This document shows, piece after piece, positions 7,069-14,663 of a stretch of DNA of 32,526 nucleotides. The stretch lies in the NCBI GenBank assembly GCA_947630485.1, contig CANRHU010000039.1, positions 1 to 32,526 of the forward strand, in the 5' to 3' direction. Position numbers and translations under genes: made by a program. This DNA is from an uncultured Lachnospiraceae bacterium. Its GTDB lineage: Bacteria > Bacillota > Clostridia > Lachnospirales > Lachnospiraceae. Positions within the stretch are counted from its first letter, which is position 1. Each line of letters opens with the position of its first letter. Below the pieces are notes generated by a model that ran no database searches, was not told the origin of the DNA, and saw nothing but the letters and a program-made list of their open reading frames with translations.

Positions 7069-8481
7069 ATGGAAAGAAGGGTATTGGTGATCGGCGGCGG
7101 CGCGGCGGGCATGACGGCCGCTATCTTTGCCGCGAGATCGCATGCATCTGTGACGGTGCTGGAGCATATGGACCGTGTGGGAAAAAAGCTGCTTTCCACC
7201 GGCAATGGGCGCTGCAATTTCACCAACCGCGATCAGAAGCCGGAGTACTATCGGTGCGGGCAGGAAGGATTTCCGCAGAAAGTTCTCTCACAGTTTTCCG
7301 CCGAACAGACCGTGGCGTTTTTCGGAGAGCTTGGAATTCTCCCGAAGGAGCGTAACGGCTGTCTCTATCCGAATTCCGATCAGGCTTCGTCGATACTGGA
7401 TGTGCTGCGGATGGAGCTTGAGCGGCAGAAAGCGGATGTGCGGACAGGCTGCCGGATAAGCAGGCTTCTCAGGTGCGGGAACCAATTCCGGGCAGAGACG
7501 AATCTGGGTGTTTTTGAGGCGGACGCCGTGGTTCTGGCCACTGGCTCGAAGGCAGCGCCTGCGACGGGTTCGGACGGCAGCGGCTACGAGCTGGCGCGGC
7601 GTCTGGGACACCGCATCCTCACGCCGCTTCCGGCCCTGGTACAGCTGCGCTGCGGGGAGAAGGACTATAAACAGCTTGCCGGTGTCCGCGCGGAGGCGCG
7701 CGTGGATCTGTACGTGGAGGAGGAAAGCAGAAAAGGTGGGAGCGCAGACGGTGCGGAGGGCGCAGACGCGTCGTGGCGTCTGGCGGCGTCGGACTGCGGG
7801 GAGCTTCAGCTGACGGACTACGGGATTTCCGGCATACCGGTGTTTCAGGTCAGCCGCTATGCTTCCGTCGCATTACATAAAGGCCTGCGCGTGAAGGCGG
7901 TAATCGATTTTCTGCCGCATCAGACCAGACAGGAGACGGAGGCCATGACCGCCTTCCGGCTGGAGCAGATGGCAAATGAGACCTGCGAGCGCTGGATGAT
8001 CGGACTGTTTCACAAAAAGCTGGCGGGGGTGCTTCTCAAGCGCGCAGGGATATCCCCCGGACAAAAGGCAGGGGATGTGCCTGCAGGGCGCTGGAAAGCC
8101 TTAATCGGGCAGATGCGCGGTTTTACAGCGACGGTGACGGCGACGAATTCTTTCGAGCAGGCTCAGGTCTGCTGCGGCGGCGTGGATACACGGGAGGTGG
8201 ATCCGCTGACGCTTGCATCAAAACGGACGGCCGGGCTCTACCTGGCCGGGGAGATTCTTGACGTGGACGGGATCTGCGGCGGCTATAATCTGCAGTGGGC
8301 CTGGTCAAGCGGAGCGGTAGCGGGCCGGCATGCGGCCGGGACAGGAACAAGCAAAGCGGCGGCGGGCCGGCATGCGGCCGGGACAGGAACAAGCAAAGCG
8401 GCGGCGGATCGGCATGCGGCCGGGACAGGAACAAGCAAAGCGGCGGCGGATCGGCATGCGGCCGGGAGGGCAGGAAAATGA
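7069..8481 (+). CDS. HI0933/YhiN-family NAD(P)/FAD-dependent oxidoreductase
   Basis: A 470-residue flavoprotein. The N-terminal dinucleotide motif GGGAAG (residues 9-14) is followed by KKLLSTGNGRCNFTN near residue 45, the signature of the HI0933-like (BaiN/YhiN) family. Near the C-terminus GGVDTREVDPLTLASK and GICGGYNLQWAWSSG complete the FAD site. Members are flavin oxidoreductases; one homologue acts in bile-acid dehydroxylation, but substrate cannot be inferred here. The ATG at 7069 was chosen over the in-frame TTG at 7048 because AGGAGG ends five bases before it. The C-terminal ~54 residues are not part of the fold: they are a 14-residue repeat (AGRHAAGTGTSKAA type) from a 42-bp tandem expansion. 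The stop overlaps the next start. Confidence 0.9.
   Translation: MERRVLVIGGGAAGMTAAIFAARSHASVTVLEHMDRVGKKLLSTGNGRCNFTNRDQKPEYYRCGQEGFPQKVLSQFSAEQTVAFFGELGILPKERNGCLYPNSDQASSILDVLRMELERQKADVRTGCRISRLLRCGNQFRAETNLGVFEADAVVLATGSKAAPATGSDGSGYELARRLGHRILTPLPALVQLRCGEKDYKQLAGVRAEARVDLYVEEESRKGGSADGAEGADASWRLAASDCGELQLTDYGISGIPVFQVSRYASVALHKGLRVKAVIDFLPHQTRQETEAMTAFRLEQMANETCERWMIGLFHKKLAGVLLKRAGISPGQKAGDVPAGRWKALIGQMRGFTATVTATNSFEQAQVCCGGVDTREVDPLTLASKRTAGLYLAGEILDVDGICGGYNLQWAWSSGAVAGRHAAGTGTSKAAAGRHAAGTGTSKAAADRHAAGTGTSKAAADRHAAGRAGK
8320..8469 (+). repeat. 42-bp tandem repeat x3.5 in flavoprotein C-terminus
   Basis: Units at 8320-8361, 8362-8403 and 8404-8445 plus a partial unit to 8469. All contain CGGCATGCGGCCGGGACAGG. 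In the coding frame each unit adds 14 residues rich in Ala, Gly, Thr and Lys with one His. The repeat lies immediately before the start of the next gene, so an expansion lengthens only the C-terminus of the first protein. Confidence 0.94.
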
Positions 8482-10115
8482 TACGGATTTCACAGATAAA
8501 GCTTCCGGTTGCGCATACGGAGGAGGACTTGCTGGAAAAAGCGGCCGGAATGCTCCGAGTTCCGCGTTCGGCCATCCGCAGCTGGAGCGTTGCAAAGCGT
8601 TCCATCGACGCCAGGAAAAAGGAACAGATTCTGTTTATCTATACACTGGATGTGAAGCTTGGGGGAATCAGAGAAGCGCAGGCGGTGAAGAGAGCGAAGA
8701 ACCCTCAGATTTCCATCGCGGAGGAGAAGCGATATCATTTTGAAGTGTGCGGGGAAAAGACTTTGGCGCATCCTCCCGTGATTGTCGGAAGCGGTCCCGC
8801 GGGACTTTTTGCCGGTTATCTGCTGGCAGAGGCCGGCTTCTGCCCTTTGATTTTGGAGCGGGGCGACGCGGTGGATATCCGAAGGCAGAAGGTGGACCGG
8901 TTCTGGAGAGATGGTATTCTGGACGGGCAGACCAATGTGCAGTTCGGCGAGGGCGGCGCGGGCACATTTTCGGATGGGAAACTGAACACGATGGTGAAGG
9001 ATCCGTCCGGAAGGAACCGGAAGGTGCTTGAGATTCTTGTCGAACATGGGGCGGATCCGTCGATTCTCTATGATGCGAAGCCACATATCGGTACGGATGT
9101 GCTGGCAGAAGTGGTGAAAAATATCCGCCAGCATGTGATTCAGCTCGGCGGCAAGGTGATGTTCGGCACGCAGATGACCGATCTTTTGCTGGAGCAGGGC
9201 TGCGTAAAGGGCCTGAAAGCCGTGCGCAGGCGGGCGGAAGGATCGGAGGAAGAGCTGACGATTCCCGCGGAGGCGGTCATCCTGGCCATCGGGCACAGCG
9301 CGCGGGATACGTTTGCCATGCTGCTTGGACGCGGCGTTCCCATGCAGGCAAAATCTTTTGCCGTCGGGCTTCGTATTCAGCATCCGCAGAGGATGATCAA
9401 CCGATCCCAGTACGGCGCTGAAGAGTCGGGAATTCTCGGGCCTGCTCCGTATAAGCTGACCCACCAGACGACCGCGGGTCGGGGCGTCTATTCCTTCTGC
9501 ATGTGTCCGGGCGGCTATGTAGTCAATGCGTCCTCGGAACCGGGGCGTCTGGCGGTCAACGGTATGAGTTACCACGACCGGGCCGGCGTAAACGCCAACA
9601 GCGCGCTGATCGTAACGGTGACGCCGGCAGATTTCGGCGGCGAATCGCCTTTGGCGGGCATGGAATTCCAGCGCCGTCTGGAGGAGCTGGCGTATCGGGC
9701 CGGCGAAGGGAAAATTCCTGCGCAGCTTTACGGGGACTTCCGCGAAAACCGCGTCAGCACCGGCTGGGGCGGCGTGGAACCGCAGTTTATGGGAGATGTG
9801 AGGTTTGCCAATCTCCGGCAAACGCTGCCGGGGACGATCTCGGCGGCACTGATTGAGGGCGTGGAGAGTTTTGAGCAGAAGATCAGTGGATTTTCAAGAT
9901 ACGACAGCATTCTCGCCGGGGTGGAGAGCCGCACATCCTCGCCGGTGCGGATTCCCCGCGACGGTCGGTTTGAGAGCGCGGTTGCGGGGCTTTTTCCCTG
10001 CGGCGAGGGGGCCGGCTACGCGGGCGGTATTATGTCCGCGGCGATGGACGGAATGAAGGCGGCGGAAGAACTGGCGAGAAGATACCGGGCGGACGGCTCC
10101 GTCCGCCCGGCGTAA
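8478..10115 (+). CDS. FAD-dependent dehydrogenase, COG2509-like
   Basis: A 545-residue protein. An N-terminal ~90-residue cap-like region (beginning MIRISQIKLPVAHTEEDLL) precedes the dinucleotide motif GSGPAG at residues 104-109. NVQFGEGGAGTFSDGKLNT and a C-terminal GEGAGYAGGIMSAAMDG, which completes the FAD site, are typical of this uncharacterised family found in many Clostridia. The substrate is unknown. The frame is open from 8295 through the upstream 42-bp repeat, but the ATG at 8478 is preceded by GGGAGGGCAGGAAA and matches the family N-terminus. It shares ATGA with the previous stop, so the two flavoproteins are coupled. Confidence 0.88.
   Translation: MIRISQIKLPVAHTEEDLLEKAAGMLRVPRSAIRSWSVAKRSIDARKKEQILFIYTLDVKLGGIREAQAVKRAKNPQISIAEEKRYHFEVCGEKTLAHPPVIVGSGPAGLFAGYLLAEAGFCPLILERGDAVDIRRQKVDRFWRDGILDGQTNVQFGEGGAGTFSDGKLNTMVKDPSGRNRKVLEILVEHGADPSILYDAKPHIGTDVLAEVVKNIRQHVIQLGGKVMFGTQMTDLLLEQGCVKGLKAVRRRAEGSEEELTIPAEAVILAIGHSARDTFAMLLGRGVPMQAKSFAVGLRIQHPQRMINRSQYGAEESGILGPAPYKLTHQTTAGRGVYSFCMCPGGYVVNASSEPGRLAVNGMSYHDRAGVNANSALIVTVTPADFGGESPLAGMEFQRRLEELAYRAGEGKIPAQLYGDFRENRVSTGWGGVEPQFMGDVRFANLRQTLPGTISAALIEGVESFEQKISGFSRYDSILAGVESRTSSPVRIPRDGRFESAVAGLFPCGEGAGYAGGIMSAAMDGMKAAEELARRYRADGSVRPA
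10085..10110. other. Hairpin at convergent gene ends
   Basis: CCGGGCGGAC (10085-10094) is perfectly complementary to GTCCGCCCGG (10101-10110) around a six-base loop, inside the last codons of the COG2509-like gene. The convergent helD gene ends at 10124, eight bases after the other stop. Neither side has a T run, so it is not a classical terminator; it may block converging transcripts. Confidence 0.6.
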
Positions 10116-10123
10116 GCGGCGGT

Positions 10124-13100
10124 CTATGCGTTTCGGCAAAGGTATTCATACAGCTTTAAGATATCGGTTTCTGTCTCGCCGCGCAGGAAGTAGAAGTCCA
10201 GCTGGCCGCATTTCCGAATCTGAATGTAGGAGCCGGCTGACGGAAGATCGCAGCAGACGACGCCGCTTTCCGCGGCGATCAGGAGTCCGTAGCCTGCGTC
10301 GGAGACAATCAGCGGAAACGGGAATTTAGGATTGTCGGGAGATATGACGCCCGCGCGGCCCCGAAGAGGGATCCGCGCCTCGGCGCATTCGGCATTGGCC
10401 GCGGTGAGGCTTTCTTTTTTCGCCCAATCCAGGTAGAGCCAGGCGGAAAAGGATACGTCATTGACCGCTTCCATCTGACGGCAGCAAGCGGCCTGCTCCG
10501 TCAGCAGCGGCATCCTGTCGCGGGTCATATACTGGACGGCGCCGGTGGATTTATTGACGCGCAGGCAGAGCTCGTCGGTCAGAAGCTCAATAAAGCCGCC
10601 GATTTCCCGGTACATCCAGGCTTTATCCTGTCTTTGAACGGCGATTTTCGGATGACATGCCGCGCTCATCTGTCCAAGCTTGGCGAAGGTGACTCGGATG
10701 ATGCGGCTTGTTACCGGGCTTAGGCGGAGAACGCCGTAGCGGCTCTGGAGACAGAGACCGTCCGGCTGCCGGGAGGACCAGCGGACTGCCAGGTCGATCC
10801 GCCCGTGGCCGGGCGGCCGGAGGGAATCCGGAGGCGGGGTCTGCCCGAAGGACGGCTGCGGCCTTGCGGGAGCTTGTCCGCCTGTCCTTTTAAGTTTCGT
10901 AGAAGTAAGTTTCGTAGAAGTCTCTCCGCCCGCTGCTATCGGCGGGGTCAATGTTTGTCCCGCTCTGGCCTTTTTCAGAATGTTTTCCGCATCATAGAGG
11001 TCCGGCATCTGCAGGGATTTCCCTGAAGAGAAGAAGAGGCTGGTCGGCTCTACGGTGGTTTTCTTCTGGAACGCCGGCGAGGAAACGCCCCCTTCCTTCT
11101 GATAGACCGGTTCGGCTTTTGCGGGCTCCTCCGCGATCAGTCCTGTCAAATCCTTATCATAGAGCACGCAGAGCTCGTGGAGCGCCCTGGTGGCCGCCAC
11201 GTAGAGAAGTTTTGCGTGTTCATTGTCAACAGGATAATCCTGTCTGGTCGGATTAAAGAGAAGAACCGCGTCAAATTCCAGACCCTTTGTATATTCGACC
11301 GGAAGCACCATGATTCCTTCGCCGAAGACGGCGTCCTCCAGGCGGCTTCCGATGACAGGAAGAAATTCTCCAAGTTCGTCGGCGGTTCGGGAAGCGCTGG
11401 CGGCGTCCCGACAGATGACGGCCAGCGTGCCGTAGCCCTGTGACTGCCAGAAGGAGAGAATCTGCGCCGCCTTGCGGATCAGGTGCGTTCTCTGACTGTC
11501 CGCCTTACCGGAAACTTTGCGAGGCGGAGGCGTTTCCTGTACCTCCTGTACGGGATTGCCGTGCCGGATGATCGGTTCCACCGGGTAGATGGAAAACGTC
11601 CCGTGCCGCAGGATGCGCGAAGCATAGTTCGAGATTTCGATCGTATTGCGGTAGCTCTTTTTCAGTGTGCGGAAGCTGTCGGTCTCATCACGGATGAGAA
11701 GCGCGCGGAGTTCCTCCCAGTCGTTTAAGCCGCTTCCGAAGCGGATATTCTGGGAGACGTCGCCCATGATGGTGTAGGTACATCCCCGCAGACAGAAGTT
11801 CAGCACGGAATACACCATCATGCCGAAATCCTGCGCTTCGTCGATGACTACATGGTGCGCCTCCTGGATGACCTCCTTTTCGCAGGTTCTGGCGTAGAGA
11901 TAAGCCAGCGCCGCAAGGTCATAGACATCCAGCTTTGCGGCGCGCGCCGGGACGTCGAAGCCCTTTTTCTGCTGTTCCGCCAGAAAATCGTTATACAGCG
12001 AGAAAATGGACAGCTTAAGATTCCGGCCTCCGAACCATCCGCGGAAGGATTTCAGGATCGCCTTTTGTTCATCGCCGGTATATCTGCCGATATGTTCCAG
12101 AAAATGATTGTGAACCTGATTCAAAAGCCGTTCGTTGAGACCGTCGATCTTATTCTGCAGGGAAACGGCCGGGTTCTGGCGGATATATTTTTCGATGGCT
12201 TCGCGGCCAAGCAGAAGGACGCGGCCGGTTCTTCCGTCTGCGTCCCGGCTGCGCCGCGCAGACGGAGCCTGTCCTGGCGATAAGCGCACGGTCGGAGACC
12301 GTCTTAACGAAGAATGCGCGGCCCCGGACTGTCCCTCATCCAGATAAATGTCCTCCCGCGCGAGGTAATTCCACTCCAGCCGGTCGCAGAATGCTTTCAG
12401 ATCCTCAAACCATCCGAGGCTGCCGCGGATATCGCCGCGGACGGCGCAGATCCGGTATTTTTTCTCATCCCATTCCTCATAGAGAAGCCGCGTAAACAGC
12501 TGTTCCATGGTCATCTGGCGCACGCCGCTGACGTCCAGCTCCGGAAGGACGCCGGTGATGTAGTTTAAAAGAATCCGGTTGCTGCCCACGATATAAAAAT
12601 CGTCCGGGCGGAAGTGTTCCGCGTAGTTATAGAGAATATAGGAAATCCGGTGCATGGCGACGGTGGTTTTGCCGGAGCCGGCCACGCCCTGGACGATCAG
12701 GTTGCGGTAGGGCGTCAGCCGGATGATTTCGTTCTGCTCCTTCTGAATCGTGGCGACGATTTCACCGAGAACCGCCTGTTTATTCTTTGCCAGATATTTC
12801 GTCAGAAGCTCGTCGTTGGCGATGACTTCGCTGTCGAAGTAATCCTTAAGCGTCCCGTCCTCAATCTCAAAGGTCCGCTTCAGCTGCAGGTCGATGGGCA
12901 TCTCCTGGCCGCCCGGGGCGGTGTAGGAGCAGCGCCCCAGATTGCTTTCATAGTAAGCGTTGGCCACCGGAGCGCGCCAATCGACGACTACCGGGTGGAT
13001 CGTATCCCGCACAATGCCGCCCCTTCCGATATAGAGGGATTCCTGACGTGACAGCGTTTCGTCCTGAAAAATGATACGGCCGAAATAAGGCTTTTTCAGG

Positions 13101-13348
13101 GCCCGCTTGTTCTTATCCAGCGTCCGCTTCATGTGTTCATGCAGCGTGACCGTGTTGTTAAGATCCGTCAGGGATTCCACGTCGTTGTCATGATAATGCT
13201 CCAGCATATCGTCGATATCGGACTGCATCTTTGCGACCTGTTCACTGTAGCTTTTCGTGTTTTGACGCACGATTCTGATGGTTTCGGCCAGATACTGTTC
13301 TTCGTCGGCGCGTGAGACGCGCGGGAGTTTCTTTTCTTCCTGATTCAC
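10124..13348 (-). CDS. helD: HelD-type UvrD-like helicase fused to a GH31 N-terminal-like domain
   Basis: A 1074-residue protein. Residues 1-740 match HelD, the superfamily 1 motor that strips stalled RNA polymerase. They include an N-terminal coiled coil (~15-90), Walker A GVAGSGKT (221-228), Walker B IDEAQD (502-507), GDVSQNIR (529-536) and motif VI VAATRA (717-722). Residues 740-850 are a low-complexity Pro/Thr/Lys linker. Residues ~850-1074 are foreign to HelD: RYGVLRLSPVTSRIIRVTF, FPLIVSDAGYGLL and QLDFYFLRG with a following ILKLYEYLC resemble the N-terminal beta-sandwich of GH31 glycosidases. The protein stops where the catalytic barrel would begin. A second low-complexity insert is at ~338-376. 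The GTG at 13348 was chosen because GAGGAG sits seven bases upstream; the upstream open frame (to 13423) is AT-rich leader. It has its own consensus promoter. Confidence 0.85.
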   Translation of the reverse strand: MNQEEKKLPRVSRADEEQYLAETIRIVRQNTKSYSEQVAKMQSDIDDMLEHYHDNDVESLTDLNNTVTLHEHMKRTLDKNKRALKKPYFGRIIFQDETLSRQESLYIGRGGIVRDTIHPVVVDWRAPVANAYYESNLGRCSYTAPGGQEMPIDLQLKRTFEIEDGTLKDYFDSEVIANDELLTKYLAKNKQAVLGEIVATIQKEQNEIIRLTPYRNLIVQGVAGSGKTTVAMHRISYILYNYAEHFRPDDFYIVGSNRILLNYITGVLPELDVSGVRQMTMEQLFTRLLYEEWDEKKYRICAVRGDIRGSLGWFEDLKAFCDRLEWNYLAREDIYLDEGQSGAAHSSLRRSPTVRLSPGQAPSARRSRDADGRTGRVLLLGREAIEKYIRQNPAVSLQNKIDGLNERLLNQVHNHFLEHIGRYTGDEQKAILKSFRGWFGGRNLKLSIFSLYNDFLAEQQKKGFDVPARAAKLDVYDLAALAYLYARTCEKEVIQEAHHVVIDEAQDFGMMVYSVLNFCLRGCTYTIMGDVSQNIRFGSGLNDWEELRALLIRDETDSFRTLKKSYRNTIEISNYASRILRHGTFSIYPVEPIIRHGNPVQEVQETPPPRKVSGKADSQRTHLIRKAAQILSFWQSQGYGTLAVICRDAASASRTADELGEFLPVIGSRLEDAVFGEGIMVLPVEYTKGLEFDAVLLFNPTRQDYPVDNEHAKLLYVAATRALHELCVLYDKDLTGLIAEEPAKAEPVYQKEGGVSSPAFQKKTTVEPTSLFFSSGKSLQMPDLYDAENILKKARAGQTLTPPIAAGGETSTKLTSTKLKRTGGQAPARPQPSFGQTPPPDSLRPPGHGRIDLAVRWSSRQPDGLCLQSRYGVLRLSPVTSRIIRVTFAKLGQMSAACHPKIAVQRQDKAWMYREIGGFIELLTDELCLRVNKSTGAVQYMTRDRMPLLTEQAACCRQMEAVNDVSFSAWLYLDWAKKESLTAANAECAEARIPLRGRAGVISPDNPKFPFPLIVSDAGYGLLIAAESGVVCCDLPSAGSYIQIRKCGQLDFYFLRGETETDILKLYEYLCRNA
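10892..10921 (-). repeat. 15-bp perfect tandem duplication in helD linker
   Basis: AAGTTTCGTAGAAGT occurs twice in a row (10892-10906, 10907-10921, top strand), encoding TSTKL-TSTKL in the linker between the helicase and the GH31-like domain. Confidence 0.93.
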
Positions 13349-13491
13349 CGGAATGCTCCTCGTATGATAAAGTAGTAGTGTAAAAAGGGTGTGTACTCCA
13401 AAAAGATAAAAAGGTGACTTCAAAATTAAACAGGCATTTAGCTGTTTTAGATCAGATATATGCAGCGCGGTTTTATAGAAACCGGAATCTA

Positions 13492-13520
13492 ATTATACCG
13501 CTAACTTTATTTCGTGTCAA
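13492..13520 (-). promoter_or_regulatory. Perfect-consensus sigma-A promoter of helD
   Basis: On the reverse strand TTGACA (13520-13515), a 17-base spacer and TATAAT (13497-13492) match consensus at all twelve positions. The predicted start near 13485 gives a leader of about 137 bases before the GTG at 13348. Confidence 0.9.
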
Positions 13521-13574
13521 TTTCTTAGTTTTCTTAATTTCTTAACATTTCTTAGTTTTCTTAATTTCTTAATT
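13521..13574 (-). repeat. 27-bp direct repeat, A-tract upstream element of helD promoter
   Basis: Two 27-bp units (13521-13547 and 13548-13574) differ only in the last two bases. Read on the reverse strand they are AAGAAA-rich and abut the -35 hexamer directly. The A-tracts and location suggest an UP element for RNA polymerase alpha subunit binding; an operator is the alternative. Confidence 0.8.
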
Positions 13575-13599
13575 CTTTTTCGATTGTTTCATTGAATAC

Positions 13600-13671
13600 G
13601 AGGAGAACGTCGCCGGCGCTCTCCTCGCATGGAAATACAAACGGAGCGTCATTGGCGCGTTTTTGCATACT
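13600..13671. repeat. Conserved-loop hairpin repeat, copy B (two hairpins)
   Basis: First hairpin at 13600-13626: GAGGAGA pairs with TCTCCTC, with one mismatch before a CG/CG pair and the loop TCGCCGG. Second hairpin at about 13639-13663: loop TCATTGG closed by GCG/CGC with flanking A/T pairing after a bulge. The spacer contains CGCATGGAAATACAAA, shared in part with copies A and C. It lies in the gap between the helD promoter and the creatininase operon terminator. Confidence 0.75.
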
Positions 13672-13683
13672 GACGTAATTTGA

Positions 13684-13729
13684 AGGGCCGCTGCTTTAAT
13701 AGATTACGCATCTATTTTGCAGCGGCCCT
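13684..13729 (-). terminator. Terminator hairpin of the creatininase operon
   Basis: An 11-base perfect stem, AGGGCCGCTGC (13684-13694) with GCAGCGGCCCT (13719-13729), encloses a second stem AATAGAT/ATCTATT. It lies about 40 bases past the creatininase stop. The downstream T run on the reverse strand is short (TTCAAATT), so efficiency is uncertain. Confidence 0.65.
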
Positions 13730-13769
13730 CTTCTATGAGGTCATCATTTTGAGTGAAATAGTGTCTGGT

Positions 13770-14636
13770 TTATTGTTTGCTGTTATATGCGCTGGGCATC
13801 CAGGGATATTTCGCTTCATTTTCATGTCCGTACTGCTCCAGCTTCCTGAGCTGTTCCACAATATGGGGGACGTTCAGACGTTCCACCAGTTTCTCGATCA
13901 GCGCCTGTCCTGTGTCGGCCATCTCCTGGCGCGTCTGCGCGTCCGGGATCGGAGTGGTGGGAGCGTGATCGCTGTTTTCGCCGAAGCAGTATCCGACCGA
14001 GCCGCTCTGGTAGGCCAGATTGAAGAGGTCGTTAAACGGGGCGCAGCTCTGCGGCTTCATAGCGGATAATCCGTTCGTCAGCGGAACGTCCTTAAGACGG
14101 CCCATGATCTGGTAGCCGCCGACGAACATGGAATCCAGCAGCTTCATAAAGGCCAGCGGATTGCTCTGCATGGCGTCCGTGCCGAACAGATCCTTCGCGT
14201 GATTGAACATCTGCATGGTCATATCCATGTAAAGGATCGGCACGCCGGTCTCATCATAGAAATCCCTCACCATGGGGCTTACCGTCATATGGGCCGGGCC
14301 GTGGAGGCTTAAGTAGATCTGCCGTTTAAAGCCCTGCCGCAGCAGGCTTCTGGCAATGGCGCCCAGATAGTCGATGCCCTGCCGGACAGAAACCTGTACG
14401 GTCCCTCTTCCCGACGCGGTGGCGCCGGAGTAGAAGTACGGGAGACCGGTCAGCAGAAGTCCGTCACAGGCTTCCGCCATTTTCAGTCCCACGGCCTCGC
14501 TGATGACGGTTTCCACATCCAGCGGCAGTCCGCCGTGCATTTCCACCGTTCCGACCGGGACGATGATGATATCATTTTCTTTTAAATATTCCTGAACCTC
14601 CGCGTTCAGCATTTTGGGGAGTATTCTTGTACGCAT
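13770..14636 (-). CDS. Creatininase-family amidohydrolase
   Basis: A 288-residue cytoplasmic protein. IIIVPVGTVEMHGGLPLD near residues 23-40 matches the creatininase metal site, with Glu32, His34 and Asp40 as the expected ligands. The second conserved block, usually an N-G-H-G-G-N type sequence, here reads SLHGPAH (His112, His116), so part of that ligand set has changed. The family hydrolyses cyclic or linear amides in various pathways; the substrate is not known. AAGGAGG lies seven bases before the ATG. The gene is 27 bases downstream of the symporter gene, so the transported compound may be its substrate or precursor. Confidence 0.85.
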   Translation of the reverse strand: MRTRILPKMLNAEVQEYLKENDIIIVPVGTVEMHGGLPLDVETVISEAVGLKMAEACDGLLLTGLPYFYSGATASGRGTVQVSVRQGIDYLGAIARSLLRQGFKRQIYLSLHGPAHMTVSPMVRDFYDETGVPILYMDMTMQMFNHAKDLFGTDAMQSNPLAFMKLLDSMFVGGYQIMGRLKDVPLTNGLSAMKPQSCAPFNDLFNLAYQSGSVGYCFGENSDHAPTTPIPDAQTRQEMADTGQALIEKLVERLNVPHIVEQLRKLEQYGHENEAKYPWMPSAYNSKQ

Positions 14637-14663
14637 GGTATTGCCTCCTTATTCAGCAGTTTG

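Noticed and set aside
8320-8469. CRISPR-like array
   Set aside because: Units are contiguous with no unique spacers and are translated in frame; it is a tandem repeat.
8295-8477. Longer N-terminus of the COG2509-like flavoprotein starting at 8295
   Set aside because: The extension is only the 42-bp repeat read in another frame; the ATG at 8478 has a ribosome site and matches the family start.
8490-9821. 443-codon reverse-strand open frame over the COG2509-like gene
   Set aside because: Complement of a gene with intact FAD motifs; His/Arg-rich composition and no start signals.
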